This document shows positions 14,516 through 22,147 of a stretch of DNA of 64,000 nucleotides, piece after piece. The notes beneath the pieces are model-generated. The model was not told the DNA's origin. It was given only the letters and a program-made list of their open reading frames with translations, and did no database searches. The translations under genes and the position numbers were made by a program. Every line of letters begins with the position of its first letter. The stretch's first letter is position 1. Location of the stretch: assembly GCA_946800325.1 (NCBI GenBank), contig OX326958.1, positions 69,995,264-70,059,263 on the forward strand, read 5' to 3'. Source of the stretch: Luzula sylvatica. Its lineage: Eukaryota > Streptophyta > Magnoliopsida > Poales > Juncaceae.

Positions 14516-15604
14516 GCATTGCGGTCGAATTTCGAAAATTATGTATTTTGAGCCCGAATTAACAAAAAATACAGTTTTTTTTGTAATTTCATCTTGAATT
14601 ATTGAATATGAAGATTGTCCAATTGTAGGTTTCTCAATCTTTCTCCAAATGGCACGATTTTTATATCAAAATCGCTCGCCCCGGGGAGAGAAATACAGCA
14701 GCGCGAACGAATTTGGCAAATTATGTATTTTGAACCCGAATTAACATAAAATACAGTTTTTTTGGTAATTTCATCATGAATTATTGAATATGAAGATTAC
14801 CACATCGTAACTTTCTCATACTTTCTCCAAATGGCACGATCTTCATATCAAAATCGCTCGCCTCGACGAGAGGAATGCAGCAACGCGGTCGAATTTCGAA
14901 AATTGTGTATTTTGAGCCCGAATTAACAAAAAATACAGTTTTTTTTGTAATTTCTCTTGAAGTATTGAATATGAAGATTGTCCAATTGTAGGTTTCTCAA
15001 TCTTTCTCCAAATGGCACGATTTTTATATTAAAATCGCTCGCCCCGGAGAGAGAAATACAGCAACGCGAACGAATTTGGGAAATTATGTATTTTGAACCC
15101 GAATTAACAGAAAATACAGTTTTTTTGGTAATTTCATCATGAATTATTGAATATGAAGATTATCACATTGTAACTTTCTCATACTTTCTCCAAATGGCAC
15201 GATCTTCATATCAAAATCGCTCGCCTCGACGAGAGGAATGCAGCAACGCTGTCGAATTTCAAAAATTATGTATTTTGAGCCCGAATTAACAAAAAATACA
15301 GTTTTTTTTGTAATTTCATCTTGAATTATTGAATATGAAGATTGTCCAATTGTAGGTTTCTCAATCTTTCTCCAAATGGCACGATTTTTATATCAAAATC
15401 GCTCGCCCCGGGGAGAGAAATACAGCAGCGCGAACGAATTTGGGAAATTATGTATTTTGAACCCGAATTAACAGAAAATACAGTTTTTTTGGTAATTTCA
15501 TCATGAATTATTGAATATGAAGATTATCACATCGTAACTTTCTCATACTTTCTCCAAATGGCACGATCTTCATATCAAAATGGCTCGCCTCGACGAGAGG
15601 AATG

Positions 15605-15612
15605 CAGCCAGC
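15605..15612 (+). repeat. 4-bp duplication in the variable site of a B monomer
   Basis: This B monomer reads AATGCAGCCAGCCGCGCGG where neighbours have AATGCAGC plus GCGG, so AGCC is present twice. It lies about 460 bp from the retrotransposon and looks like a simple slippage change. Confidence 0.6.
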
Positions 15613-16254
15613 CGCGCGGTCGAATTTCGAAAATTATGTATTTTGAGCCCGAATTAACAAAAAATACAGTTTTTTTTGTAATTTCATCTTGAATTATTGA
15701 ATATGAAGATTGTCCAATTGTAGGTTTCTCAATCTTTCGCCAAATGGCACGATTTTTATATCAAAATCGCTCGCCCCGGGGAGAGAAATACAGCAGCGCG
15801 AACGAATTTGGGAAATTATGTATTTTGAACCCGAATTAACAGAAAATACAGTTTTTTTGGTAATTTCATCATGAATTATTGAATATGAAGATTATCACAT
15901 TGTAACTTTCTCATACTTTCTCCAAATGGCACGATCTTCATATCAAAATCGCTCGCCTCGACGAGAGGAATGCAGCTGCGCGGTCGAATTTCGAAAATTA
16001 TGTATTTTGAGCCCGAATTAACAAAAAATACAGTTTTTTTTGTAATTTCATCTTGAATTATTGAATATGAAGATTGATGAGCGGGTTTTTGGCGTTTAAA
16101 ATTATCGTTGTATTCGAAAACCCGATTCAATCAACAAGTGTGAAAATATATGTGTATAGTGGAAAATATGCAAGTTCGTTCCACGAGGAGTATATGCGTC
16201 AAATAATGAACCAAAACTAGATGAGAAATAACGAAGAAAATTCACAGAACATAG

Positions 16255-16594
16255 TCCGTTACAACGGAAGTGGGTTCCGTTACAACGGACTTGAGTGAAA
16301 ATTCTGTCGCTAAAAGTGAGATGAACGTCCGTTACAACGGAGGCAACTCCGTTATAACGCACTATACTTGTCCGTTATAACGAACAGTGGTTGCGTTGCA
16401 ACGGATTGGTTAATCCGTTACAACGGACCGCGATGTCCGTTACAACGCACTTGTATTGATTCCTTTGAATAAAAATTCTGACTAGTCCGTTACAACGGAA
16501 CTCTAGTTGCGTTACAACGGAAGTATAACCAACTGAATATTAAAGGACCAACCGTCTAGTCCGTTGTAACGCAATGTGAGTCCGTTATAACGGA
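16255..16594. repeat. Cluster of twelve 14-bp palindromes in the 3' LTR
   Basis: Copies start at 16255, 16276, 16328, 16348, 16371, 16392, 16414, 16436, 16486, 16508, 16560 and 16581. Consensus is T(C/G)CGTTRNAACG(G/C/A)A. Six copies are the perfect form TCCGTTACAACGGA and another is TCCGTTATAACGGA. Arms TCCGTT/AACGGA surround a 2-bp centre. Each arm contains the AACGG/CCGTT core known from plant MYB sites, including the mitosis-specific activator element. The cluster lies in the transcribed R-U5 part of the LTR, if the TATA assignment is right. A regulatory role is inference. Confidence 0.9.
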
Positions 16595-17143
16595 AGTAGT
16601 TCTGGATTTCTGATTTGAGATTTGATTTGGGAGCAATTTGATGGTTTGTTTTGGATTCAAATTTAGAAGTAATTAAACTAAGTAACAAGCACTAAGATCA
16701 CACAAACAAACAAAGAGGATTTAGAGCAAAGAAAAAGAACTAAAGATTCGTTAAACCGAGAATTCTTTACACAACAAAATCCAATCAAACAACAATTAAT
16801 CAAGTAATTGAAAAGGAGTACACCTAGTTGAGAAAGCCTCGAAGTGAAGCTCCTTGTCTCCTTGCCTCGCACCGAAAGATCCTTGCTCCTTGTCTCGAGA
16901 GTGATGGATTGTCCCGAAAGGATGAAGCTCCCTTGTCTCGGATCGCAATCACTTCGAAGAAACGCGGATCGAGTCACGGCACTTCTTCTCAAATCCACCG
17001 TAGGGAATAGCTCCTTGTCACGGCCCGATCTTCGAAGGATGAGAGGGATTCGTCGAAGGGATGAGCTCCCTTGTCTCGACTAGTCCTTGAGAGATTTTTC
17101 TTGATTGATCTTGAAGTATCTTGAAGGTTCTTGATTGTGCTTC

Positions 17144-17214
17144 ACGGTTCTTGGAAGTTCTTGACGGTTCTTGGAAGTTCTTGAGAGGGAGAGAGAAGAG
17201 AGAGAGAGAGAAAG
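17144..17214. repeat. 20-bp tandem pair and GA microsatellite, 3' LTR
   Basis: Two exact copies of a 20-bp unit (ACGGTTCTTGG plus AAGTTCTTG) at 17144-17163 and 17164-17183, followed by a GA-rich run at 17184-17214. On the transcribed strand the run is CT-rich and lies just after the predicted start site, as pyrimidine-rich leaders often do. Confidence 0.8.
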
Positions 17215-17263
17215 TGCTCCGAAGAGCGGGGAGAAGGCCCTCAACTCGTGGCCCTTTTGGTCT

Positions 17264-17271
17264 TATTTATA
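17264..17271 (-). promoter_or_regulatory. TATA box in the 3' LTR
   Basis: Minus-strand TATAAATA, a strong match to plant TATA boxes, about 410 bp inside the LTR. It would place transcription start near 17235-17240. U3 would then be about 440 bp and R plus U5 about 1160 bp. The start site itself is inferred. Confidence 0.65.
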
Positions 17272-17682
17272 GCACTCACGGAGTCTTCTTATTGGTCACG
17301 AGTTGGTGGAGAGGATTGGGGGTAATGAAGTAATTTCCACCAAAGGTAGGTGGGAAGGATAAGGGCTAAGGATTGAGTGGTTTTCGTGTGGACTTTTGTG
17401 TAAGTCTTTATCATGATGATTGTTTGCCTCCCGTCTCATTCATGTACCGAATATATCGGTACAATATATCGTTTTCATTCCTCTTGACGTGTTGGAGACA
17501 ACTACACTTCCCAAATTCCCAGAATTTCCTTCTAAAACCTGTAATTAATCAATAAAACACACTTAGTGAAGAAATATTCTTGTTATCTCAAATATGAACA
17601 ATTATATATATAAAGTTGTGATTCAAAAGGGCTAAAATCCCCAAATTAGATATCAAAAAGGTGCTTTATTTTCCTCGTATCA

Positions 17683-17697
17683 AATACCCCCATACTT
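17683..17697 (-). other. Polypurine tract next to the 3' LTR
   Basis: The minus strand reads AAGTATGGGGGTATT directly before the LTR start TGATACGAGG. It is preceded by GGACGATCAAAGGTTT, the type of GGAC...TTTAAGT(A/T)TGGGGG sequence that lies between pol and the 3' LTR in Tat/Athila elements. It would prime plus-strand DNA synthesis. Exact edges are inferred from position. Confidence 0.8.
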
Positions 17698-18140
17698 AAA
17701 CCTTTGATCGTCCTCGATCATGATGAGCGTAAAAATCAAGCACAAAGAAAAATGCATGTATAGGTTTTATTGAAATTATATTCATCGATCTCAAAACTCA
17801 ATTCTCACGAGATAATTGTTTACTCTCCTCATAATCACTAATATTGAAAGAGATAAGTTTGAGTTATATTAGAATCTATTTTCAATGAATTGCACAAATT
17901 CGAAGAGTTTATTAGAGCAATTGATCTCAACCGAAAAAGATGATTAAACACCATCATTCAACTCTTTTCACTCCACAATTCACAAGGATTATCATGAAAA
18001 AGCATTAATGAAAACCAATTTTTCCGTTTTGCAAAAATCATTTCTTAAATGTAATTTTGTCACTTTTAAACCGTTCGGTACGTTAGTACTTGGTTCCTAT
18101 TCGGTTTCAACTAATTCCCCCAATTGCGCTTGTTTACAAT

Positions 18141-18198
18141 TCTTTTCTTTAACCGAGAGTTCCGCTGCACCGAAATACAACGAAATTACATCCCGTTT

Positions 18199-18230
<32 letters not shown>

Positions 18231-18289
18231 TTTATCTTTTCTTTAACAGGGAGTTCCGTTGTACCGAAATACAACGAAATTACATCCCG
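18141..18289. repeat. 94-bp tandem duplication around a poly-T run
   Basis: The 55-bp segment 18141-18195 (TCTTTTCTTTAAC... to ACATCCCG) recurs at 18235-18289 with a few substitutions (CCGAGAG to CAGGGAG, CGCTGC to CGTTGT). The two are separated by a T run of about 38 bases with one C and one A near its ends. Both copies contain a decayed form of the LTR palindrome arm (TTCCG(C/T)TG...). The substitutions show that the duplication predates this insertion. Confidence 0.85.
18196..18233. repeat. Poly-T run (poly-A on the element strand)
   Basis: About 38 bases, T except for a single C at about 18211. Run length may be uncertain through sequencing or assembly error. Confidence 0.85.
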
Positions 18290-18867
18290 GTATTCTCTTT
18301 TTTAGATCTCAAGTCGCAAGCGGGTCCAATCTATTTACTACCGAATCCCCATGAACGGTCGGGCCCTTAAAGTGCAATTGGTCAAATTTTAAGATTCAAG
18401 CAAAACTTACTAAATTGGTTCAAACAAAACTTTTTAGAAATTCCAAGTTTAAAATGGGTTTATTTATTGAAAAATGGTGTGTCATGTAAATCAAGGATTA
18501 ATCAAATTGTCAAAAACTCATGAATTTAGTGAACTCATTGATTAGGGTTTGAATCCCCAAAAGAATCTCTTCAAGATCTCAATCAATTCCTTCAAATATT
18601 TTGTGAAAATTTCAAGCTTGAGAGTAAAATGATGTGTTTTGGTGAAAATTTGTTTAAAAATCGATGATTTATTCAATGAGGTGGAGAAAAACCTTTAACT
18701 TGCATAAAATCATTTGCTTGTATAACCTTGATGCTCAAAAAACAAAAATAAGATCGAAAAATTCAATTAAAAGCTCATTTTTTTCAATTTTTTAAGCAAA
18801 AAACAAATTTTTCCAGAGAGCACTCCGTTGTAACTGACCTTAGGTCCGTTACAACCGAGTTGCAAAA

Positions 18868-18871
<4 letters not shown>

Positions 18872-18913
<42 letters not shown>
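18872..18913. repeat. (TA)n followed by poly-T run
   Basis: A short TATATATATA stretch followed by 32 T residues (18882-18913). On the element strand this is poly-A running into (TA)n. It lies just before the post-pol polypurine-like block. Confidence 0.85.
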
Positions 18914-18916
<3 letters not shown>

Positions 18917-18934
18917 CAAAGACTGTGTGTATAT

Positions 18935-18947
18935 CCCCCCATACTTA
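18935..18947 (-). other. Second polypurine-like block after the integrase remnant
   Basis: The minus strand reads TAAGTATGGGGGG, preceded by GAGGACAAGCGAAGGAA. This repeats the layout of the true polypurine tract at 17683-17697 (GGAC, purine-rich, AAGTATGGGGG). It is the position just after pol where Tat/Athila elements often carry such a sequence. A role as a second plus-strand primer is possible but unproven. Confidence 0.6.
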
Positions 18948-18995
18948 TTCCTTCGCTTGTCCTCAAGCGATAATAAAGAGAAAAATTAAAAGAAG

Positions 18996-19403
18996 TTAAG
19001 GAGAGACACAACCTTTGATGCGTGGTGCTTGATCGTCTTTGACTTGTTGCTCCTCCATCCATCTTGTTTCGAATTTTGCGTAGAATTTCTCGATGCGTTT
19101 TCCATTCATCTTGAACGATTCATTCGTTTCACCGCTTCGAATCTCCACAACTCCAAATGGTGTGACATTGGTCACCACAAATGGGTCGATCCAACGCGAC
19201 CTTTGCTTCCTTTTGGAGTTGAACGTCTCGATCACCGATTTCGAATTCGCGTCCTTTGCCGGTGTCGTCTCCATCTTGTCGCATTTCTCGTGTCTTTGTC
19301 CCACCTTTGCGATTATTTGCTCGGAAATTCGTGGAGGTTGATCGAGGAGATTCGGAGGAAACGCATCATTTGCCGATCTTGGAGAGGTAAGCATCTTGAT
19401 CAC
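18996..19403 (-). pseudogene. Integrase C-terminal remnant of a Ty3/gypsy element
   Basis: A 135-codon open frame whose residues about 61-110 match the C-terminal tail of Tat/Athila integrases. The tail is recognised by RSRWIDPFVVTNVTPFGVVEI followed by FKMNGKRIEKFY, equivalent to the family pattern (K/R)SRW.GPF.V..V.P.G.VE(I/V)...FKVNG.R.K.Y. In that family this tail follows the catalytic core and contributes to DNA binding. Here the HHCC zinc finger and D,D-35-E core are missing. The stretch at about 19231-19275 reads as family sequence (REFEIGD) only in another frame, so two compensating indels have scrambled it inside an otherwise open frame. No chromodomain follows. The upstream 60 residues are not clearly alignable, and the ATG is arbitrary. 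Non-functional as an integrase. Confidence 0.8.
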
Positions 19404-19576
19404 ATTGATTTTCGCATTATTGACTTCCTTTCCTTTCTTGAGATTAGATGGCCTAATATGATTTCATTGCTCACTAAAGAGTGGCATTTTCAAAAATTCG
19501 AAACAAGGTTAGCTTGTAATGAGAGAGAATGAAAAACATAAACCTTTGGATGTGATGGAGAATTGGAATTCTTGGT
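19404..19576 (-). other. Spacer between ORF remnants
   Basis: About 170 bp without a supported gene. In an autonomous relative, protease, reverse transcriptase, RNase H and the integrase core would lie here, so this is the site of the main internal deletion or deletions. Confidence 0.55.
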
Positions 19577-19684
19577 TCATCTTGGAATGTACCAATTGAG
19601 CTTGAGCATGTAGTCCTTGCACCGTTGGTACGAGGGTTTGCCTCCCTCGCTAGCGCTCTCGTTTATGGTCTCGAGCTCGACCAT
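19577..19684 (-). CDS. Short ORF (35 codons) just after the 367-aa ORF
   Basis: Begins with ATG seven bases after the stop of the 367-codon frame and runs MVELETINESASEGG... to YIPR before TGA. Its codon composition resembles ordinary coding sequence, and it may be the displaced continuation of the same ancestral frame. It has no domain I can name, and could equally be chance. It is recorded because of the tight spacing. Confidence 0.25.
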   Translation of the reverse strand: MVELETINESASEGGKPSYQRCKDYMLKLNWYIPR

Positions 19685-19691
19685 GCCGATG

Positions 19692-20795
19692 TTATCCTCC
19701 TTCAAAATTAAACGAAGCACTAACATGGATCGCTACTTTTCGACCGCCTCGAAATACTCCCTTTGAGATGTTGGAGATGAGAGAAATCGGCGCTTGTATC
19801 ACTTGTTTTGCATATGTCGAAAGTGGCGGCAATATTTCCTCAATCTTGCTTCGAATTTTTCGAATTGCTTCATCGCTTGGAGTTTGATGAAGAGGAGTTG
19901 TGAGAGGCGTGAGTGTCTCGATTGTATTTGATTTCCTTGATAAATCTACACAAGGTGAATTTCTATCATGAGAAGCATCATAGTTCTTAATTGAATTTAA
20001 ATTGATGATATATGGAAAGAATTCACCTTGGAGAATTGTAGATTTCTCTTCTTGCTTGTTTTCATCGATTGGAGTGATTTGAACCGTCTTTTGGAGAGTC
20101 GAATCCAATGACACCTTTTCTTCTTCAATGATCATTCCAATGCTTTCATCGAATCCCCCCATACTTGAACTCTTGTCGTTTTCAATCTCCACGATCTCCT
20201 CTTTTGAAAACTCGAGATGAGAGGTGGTTACTTCTTCTTGTTTCATCTCATTCGAGGGATTACTTGTTTTTTCCATTATCTCTTTCATCATTGCCATCAT
20301 TTCCTCCATCCATCTTTTTAATTCTTGGTTTGGATCTTCGTTTTGGGATTGTAATGGTGGTACTTGGCATTCAAATTCATGTTGAAATTCGAGTTCATTT
20401 TGAGGAAGTTCGTATATGGGGTTTGAGTACATGGTGTTTGAGTAGTTGTTAGCGGTTTCGGCATAGGATTGTGTCTCATAACCCCATGGGGATTCGTTTT
20501 CGTATTGGTGAGCTTTGTAGATGGGATTTTGATAAAGGGTCTCGGTGTGTGATTCATCGTTTTGATTTGAGGGTGAACTTGAGAGCCATCCGAGCCTTCG
20601 TTCTTCCATGGATTTTCGAGCTTCGTCTTCTTCTCTATCTTTCTTTTCTTCCATTTCTTCCCATTCTTGAAATTCTAATTTTTGTATTTCTAGCTCGTGA
20701 ACCTCTTGATTTGTCATGGAGTCCGGATATCCTTTTGCGGCTCTATCGAGACGTATCCACTCCCGAAGCGAAATTGGTTTTTCTTGATGATCCAT
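19692..20795 (-). CDS. 367-aa element-encoded protein, possibly a derived Gag-like protein
   Basis: The longest open frame in the window (367 codons) and the first one after the PBS, where gag normally sits. I do not recognise a defined domain. Residues about 31-68 are very rich in Glu, Lys and Arg and should form a coiled coil. Residues 72-150 are rich in Asn, Gln, Tyr and Pro, with two similar motifs, YQNPIY (88-93) and YSNPIY (123-128). Residues 158-176 form a Met/Glu-rich amphipathic helix (ELKRWMEEMMAMMKEIMEK). The C-terminus (about 335-360) is basic. There is no CCHC zinc knuckle and no protease DTG/DSG motif. Low-complexity Asn/Gln segments followed by a short helix occur at the C-terminal side of Gag in Tat/Athila elements, so a Gag-tail derivative is possible. 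The match is weak. An alternative is a chance-preserved fusion of internal fragments: one internal CCCCCCATACTT block (20155-20166) resembles the element's post-pol sequence. Confidence 0.55.
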   Translation of the reverse strand: MDHQEKPISLREWIRLDRAAKGYPDSMTNQEVHELEIQKLEFQEWEEMEEKKDREEDEARKSMEERRLGWLSSSPSNQNDESHTETLYQNPIYKAHQYENESPWGYETQSYAETANNYSNTMYSNPIYELPQNELEFQHEFECQVPPLQSQNEDPNQELKRWMEEMMAMMKEIMEKTSNPSNEMKQEEVTTSHLEFSKEEIVEIENDKSSSMGGFDESIGMIIEEEKVSLDSTLQKTVQITPIDENKQEEKSTILQGEFFPYIINLNSIKNYDASHDRNSPCVDLSRKSNTIETLTPLTTPLHQTPSDEAIRKIRSKIEEILPPLSTYAKQVIQAPISLISNISKGVFRGGRKVAIHVSASFNFEGG

Positions 20796-20930
20796 CTTGC
20801 TCCACTTCTTGTACCTTGCAAGAATAGAAAAATTTCGAAATTAGTGAAATATCAAGTTCAAATGTATCAAATCTATTAAAAATATCACTCTAGATTGCAA
20901 GTTTGATTCAAAATTTGACTTAAACATTAG
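20796..20930 (-). other. Leader between PBS and first ORF
   Basis: A 135-bp AT-rich stretch without a long open frame. An in-frame TAA lies about 40 bases upstream of the ATG at 20795, so the ORF cannot extend much further upstream without using a downstream in-frame start. No gag-like start was seen here. Confidence 0.6.
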
Positions 20931-20948
20931 TCCCCGGCAGCGGCGCCA
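20931..20948 (-). other. Primer binding site for tRNA-Asp
   Basis: The minus strand reads TGGCGCCGCTGCCGGGGA, two bases (AA) after the end of the 5' LTR. This complements the 3' end of plant tRNA-Asp(GUC) including CCA, with one mismatch (known end TCCCCGGCAACGGCGCCA; here G for A at the tenth base of the plus-strand copy). A tRNA-Asp PBS is characteristic of Athila and related elements. It fixes the orientation of the element. Confidence 0.9.
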
Positions 20949-21130
20949 TTTGATGAGCGGGTTTTTGGCGTTTAAAATTATCGTTGTATTCGAAAACCCG
21001 ATTCAATCAACAAGTGTGAAAATATATGTGTATAGTGGAAAATATGCAAGTTCGTTCCACGAGGAGTATATGCGTCAAATAATGAACCAAAACTAGATGA
21101 GAAATAACGAAGAAAATTCACAGAACATAG

Positions 21131-21470
21131 TCCGTTACAACGGAAGTGGGTTCCGTTACAACGGACTTGAGTGAAAATTCTGTCGCTAAAAGTGAGATGA
21201 ACGTCCGTTACAACGGAGGCAACTCCGTTATAACGCACTATACTTGTCCGTTATAACGAACAGTGGTTGCGTTGCAACGGATTGGTTAATCCGTTACAAC
21301 GGACCGCGATGTCCGTTACAACGCACTTGTATTGATTCCTTTGAATAAAAATTCTGACTAGTCCGTTACAACGGAACTCTAGTTGCGTTACAACGGAAGT
21401 ATAACCAACTGAATATTAAAGGACCAACCGTCTAGTCCGTTGTAACGCAATGTGAGTCCGTTATAACGGA
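21131..21470. repeat. Cluster of twelve 14-bp palindromes in the 5' LTR
   Basis: Identical to the cluster at 16255-16594, shifted by 4876 bp. In this copy it lies between the promoter and the PBS, within the presumed leader of the element transcript. Confidence 0.9.
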
Positions 21471-22019
21471 AGTAGTTCTGGATTTCTGATTTGAGATTTG
21501 ATTTGGGAGCAATTTGATGGTTTGTTTTGGATTCAAATTTAGAAGTAATTAAACTAAGTAACAAGCACTAAGATCACACAAACAAACAAAGAGGATTTAG
21601 AGCAAAGAAAAAGAACTAAAGATTCGTTAAACCGAGAATTCTTTACACAACAAAATCCAATCAAACAACAATTAATCAAGTAATTGAAAAGGAGTACACC
21701 TAGTTGAGAAAGCCTCGAAGTGAAGCTCCTTGTCTCCTTGCCTCGCACCGAAAGATCCTTGCTCCTTGTCTCGAGAGTGATGGATTGTCCCGAAAGGATG
21801 AAGCTCCCTTGTCTCGGATCGCAATCACTTCGAAGAAACGCGGATCGAGTCACGGCACTTCTTCTCAAATCCACCGTAGGGAATAGCTCCTTGTCACGGC
21901 CCGATCTTCGAAGGATGAGAGGGATTCGTCGAAGGGATGAGCTCCCTTGTCTCGACTAGTCCTTGAGAGATTTTTCTTGATTGATCTTGAAGTATCTTGA
22001 AGGTTCTTGATTGTGCTTC

Positions 22020-22090
22020 ACGGTTCTTGGAAGTTCTTGACGGTTCTTGGAAGTTCTTGAGAGGGAGAGAGAAGAGAGAGAGAGAGAAAG
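22020..22090. repeat. 20-bp tandem pair and GA microsatellite, 5' LTR
   Basis: Same structure as 17144-17214, with the 20-bp units at 22020-22039 and 22040-22059 and the GA run at 22060-22090. Confidence 0.8.
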
Positions 22091-22139
22091 TGCTCCGAAG
22101 AGCGGGGAGAAGGCCCTCAACTCGTGGCCCTTTTGGTCT

Positions 22140-22147
22140 TATTTATA
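22140..22147 (-). promoter_or_regulatory. TATA box in the 5' LTR (element promoter)
   Basis: Same TATAAATA as in the 3' LTR, offset 4876 bp. This copy would drive the element's own transcript leftward. About 340 bp of U3 remain upstream before the truncated end, so the core promoter is intact. Confidence 0.65.

Larger units (their letters stand above)
1..16074 (+). repeat. Left block of 182-bp satellite array (A/B dimers)
   Basis: Uninterrupted head-to-tail satellite, about 88 monomers or 44 A/B dimers of 364 bp, all in one orientation. No coding potential: open frames inside it are periodic artefacts. Monomers share a core (around TTCTCCAAATGGCACGAT) and differ mainly in the first third and at the GC-rich centre. 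The block ends 45 bp into an A monomer (16030-16074), where the retrotransposon begins. Size, AT richness, dimeric structure and higher-order repeats fit a centromeric satellite. That function is inferred, because nothing in the sequence proves CENH3 binding. Confidence 0.97.
16075..17682 (-). repeat. 3' LTR, complete (1608 bp)
   Basis: On the minus strand it starts TGATACGAGG at 17682 and ends CCGCTCATCA at 16075, giving short terminal inverted repeats TGAT/ATCA. The start is set by the adjacent polypurine tract and the end by the satellite junction at 16074/16075. In transcription order it holds about 410 bp upstream of a TATAAATA box, then a CT-rich stretch (GA on the plus strand), short tandem repeats, a region with repeated CTCCTTGTCTCG motifs (about 16848-17080 on the plus strand), and the cluster of twelve palindromes. 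Small open frames in both LTR copies are not supported as genes. Confidence 0.92.
17698..18995 (-). other. Non-coding 3' internal region of the element
   Basis: A 1.3-kb AT-rich stretch between the integrase remnant and the polypurine tract. It holds two long T runs on the plus strand, a 94-bp tandem duplication, two degenerate copies of the LTR palindrome (18824-18837 and 18845-18858) and a second polypurine-like block (18935-18947). Open frames here are broken by the T runs, and no envelope-like protein is recognisable. Some Athila relatives carry an extra ORF at this place. Confidence 0.7.

Noticed and set aside
16065..16080. Target-site duplication of the insertion
   Set aside because: The left flank (AAGAT) has no match at the right flank (CAGTT). 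The right end is deleted, so no duplication can be called.
15876..16130. 84-codon minus-strand frame
   Set aside because: It spans the junction of the 3' LTR and satellite and is made of both, so it is a chance fusion.
16255..16594. CRISPR-like array
   Set aside because: The 14-bp palindromes have irregular spacing, lie within an LTR of a plant retrotransposon and have no cas genes.
16102..17555. Open frames of 60 to 106 codons in the LTR, repeated at 20978-22431
   Set aside because: They lie in LTR repeats and palindromes on both strands and have low-complexity composition. They are duplicated only because the LTR is.
17605..17620. LTR ending at the TA run or at a CA there (about 1540 bp)
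   Set aside because: The polypurine tract and a TGAT terminus lie 70 bp further on at 17682, matching the ATCA at the other end. The TA run is only the break in the right copy.
17698..18995. Envelope-like gene known from some Athila relatives
   Set aside because: No open frame of useful length, signal peptide or membrane segment is supported, and the region is broken by homopolymers.
18008..20879. Plus-strand open frames of 60-167 codons inside the element (for example 18008-18370, 19029-19532, 20165-20452, 20471-20827)
   Set aside because: They are antisense to the integrase remnant or the 367-codon ORF, or run through the poly-T tract (poly-Phe). The element is transcribed from the minus strand.
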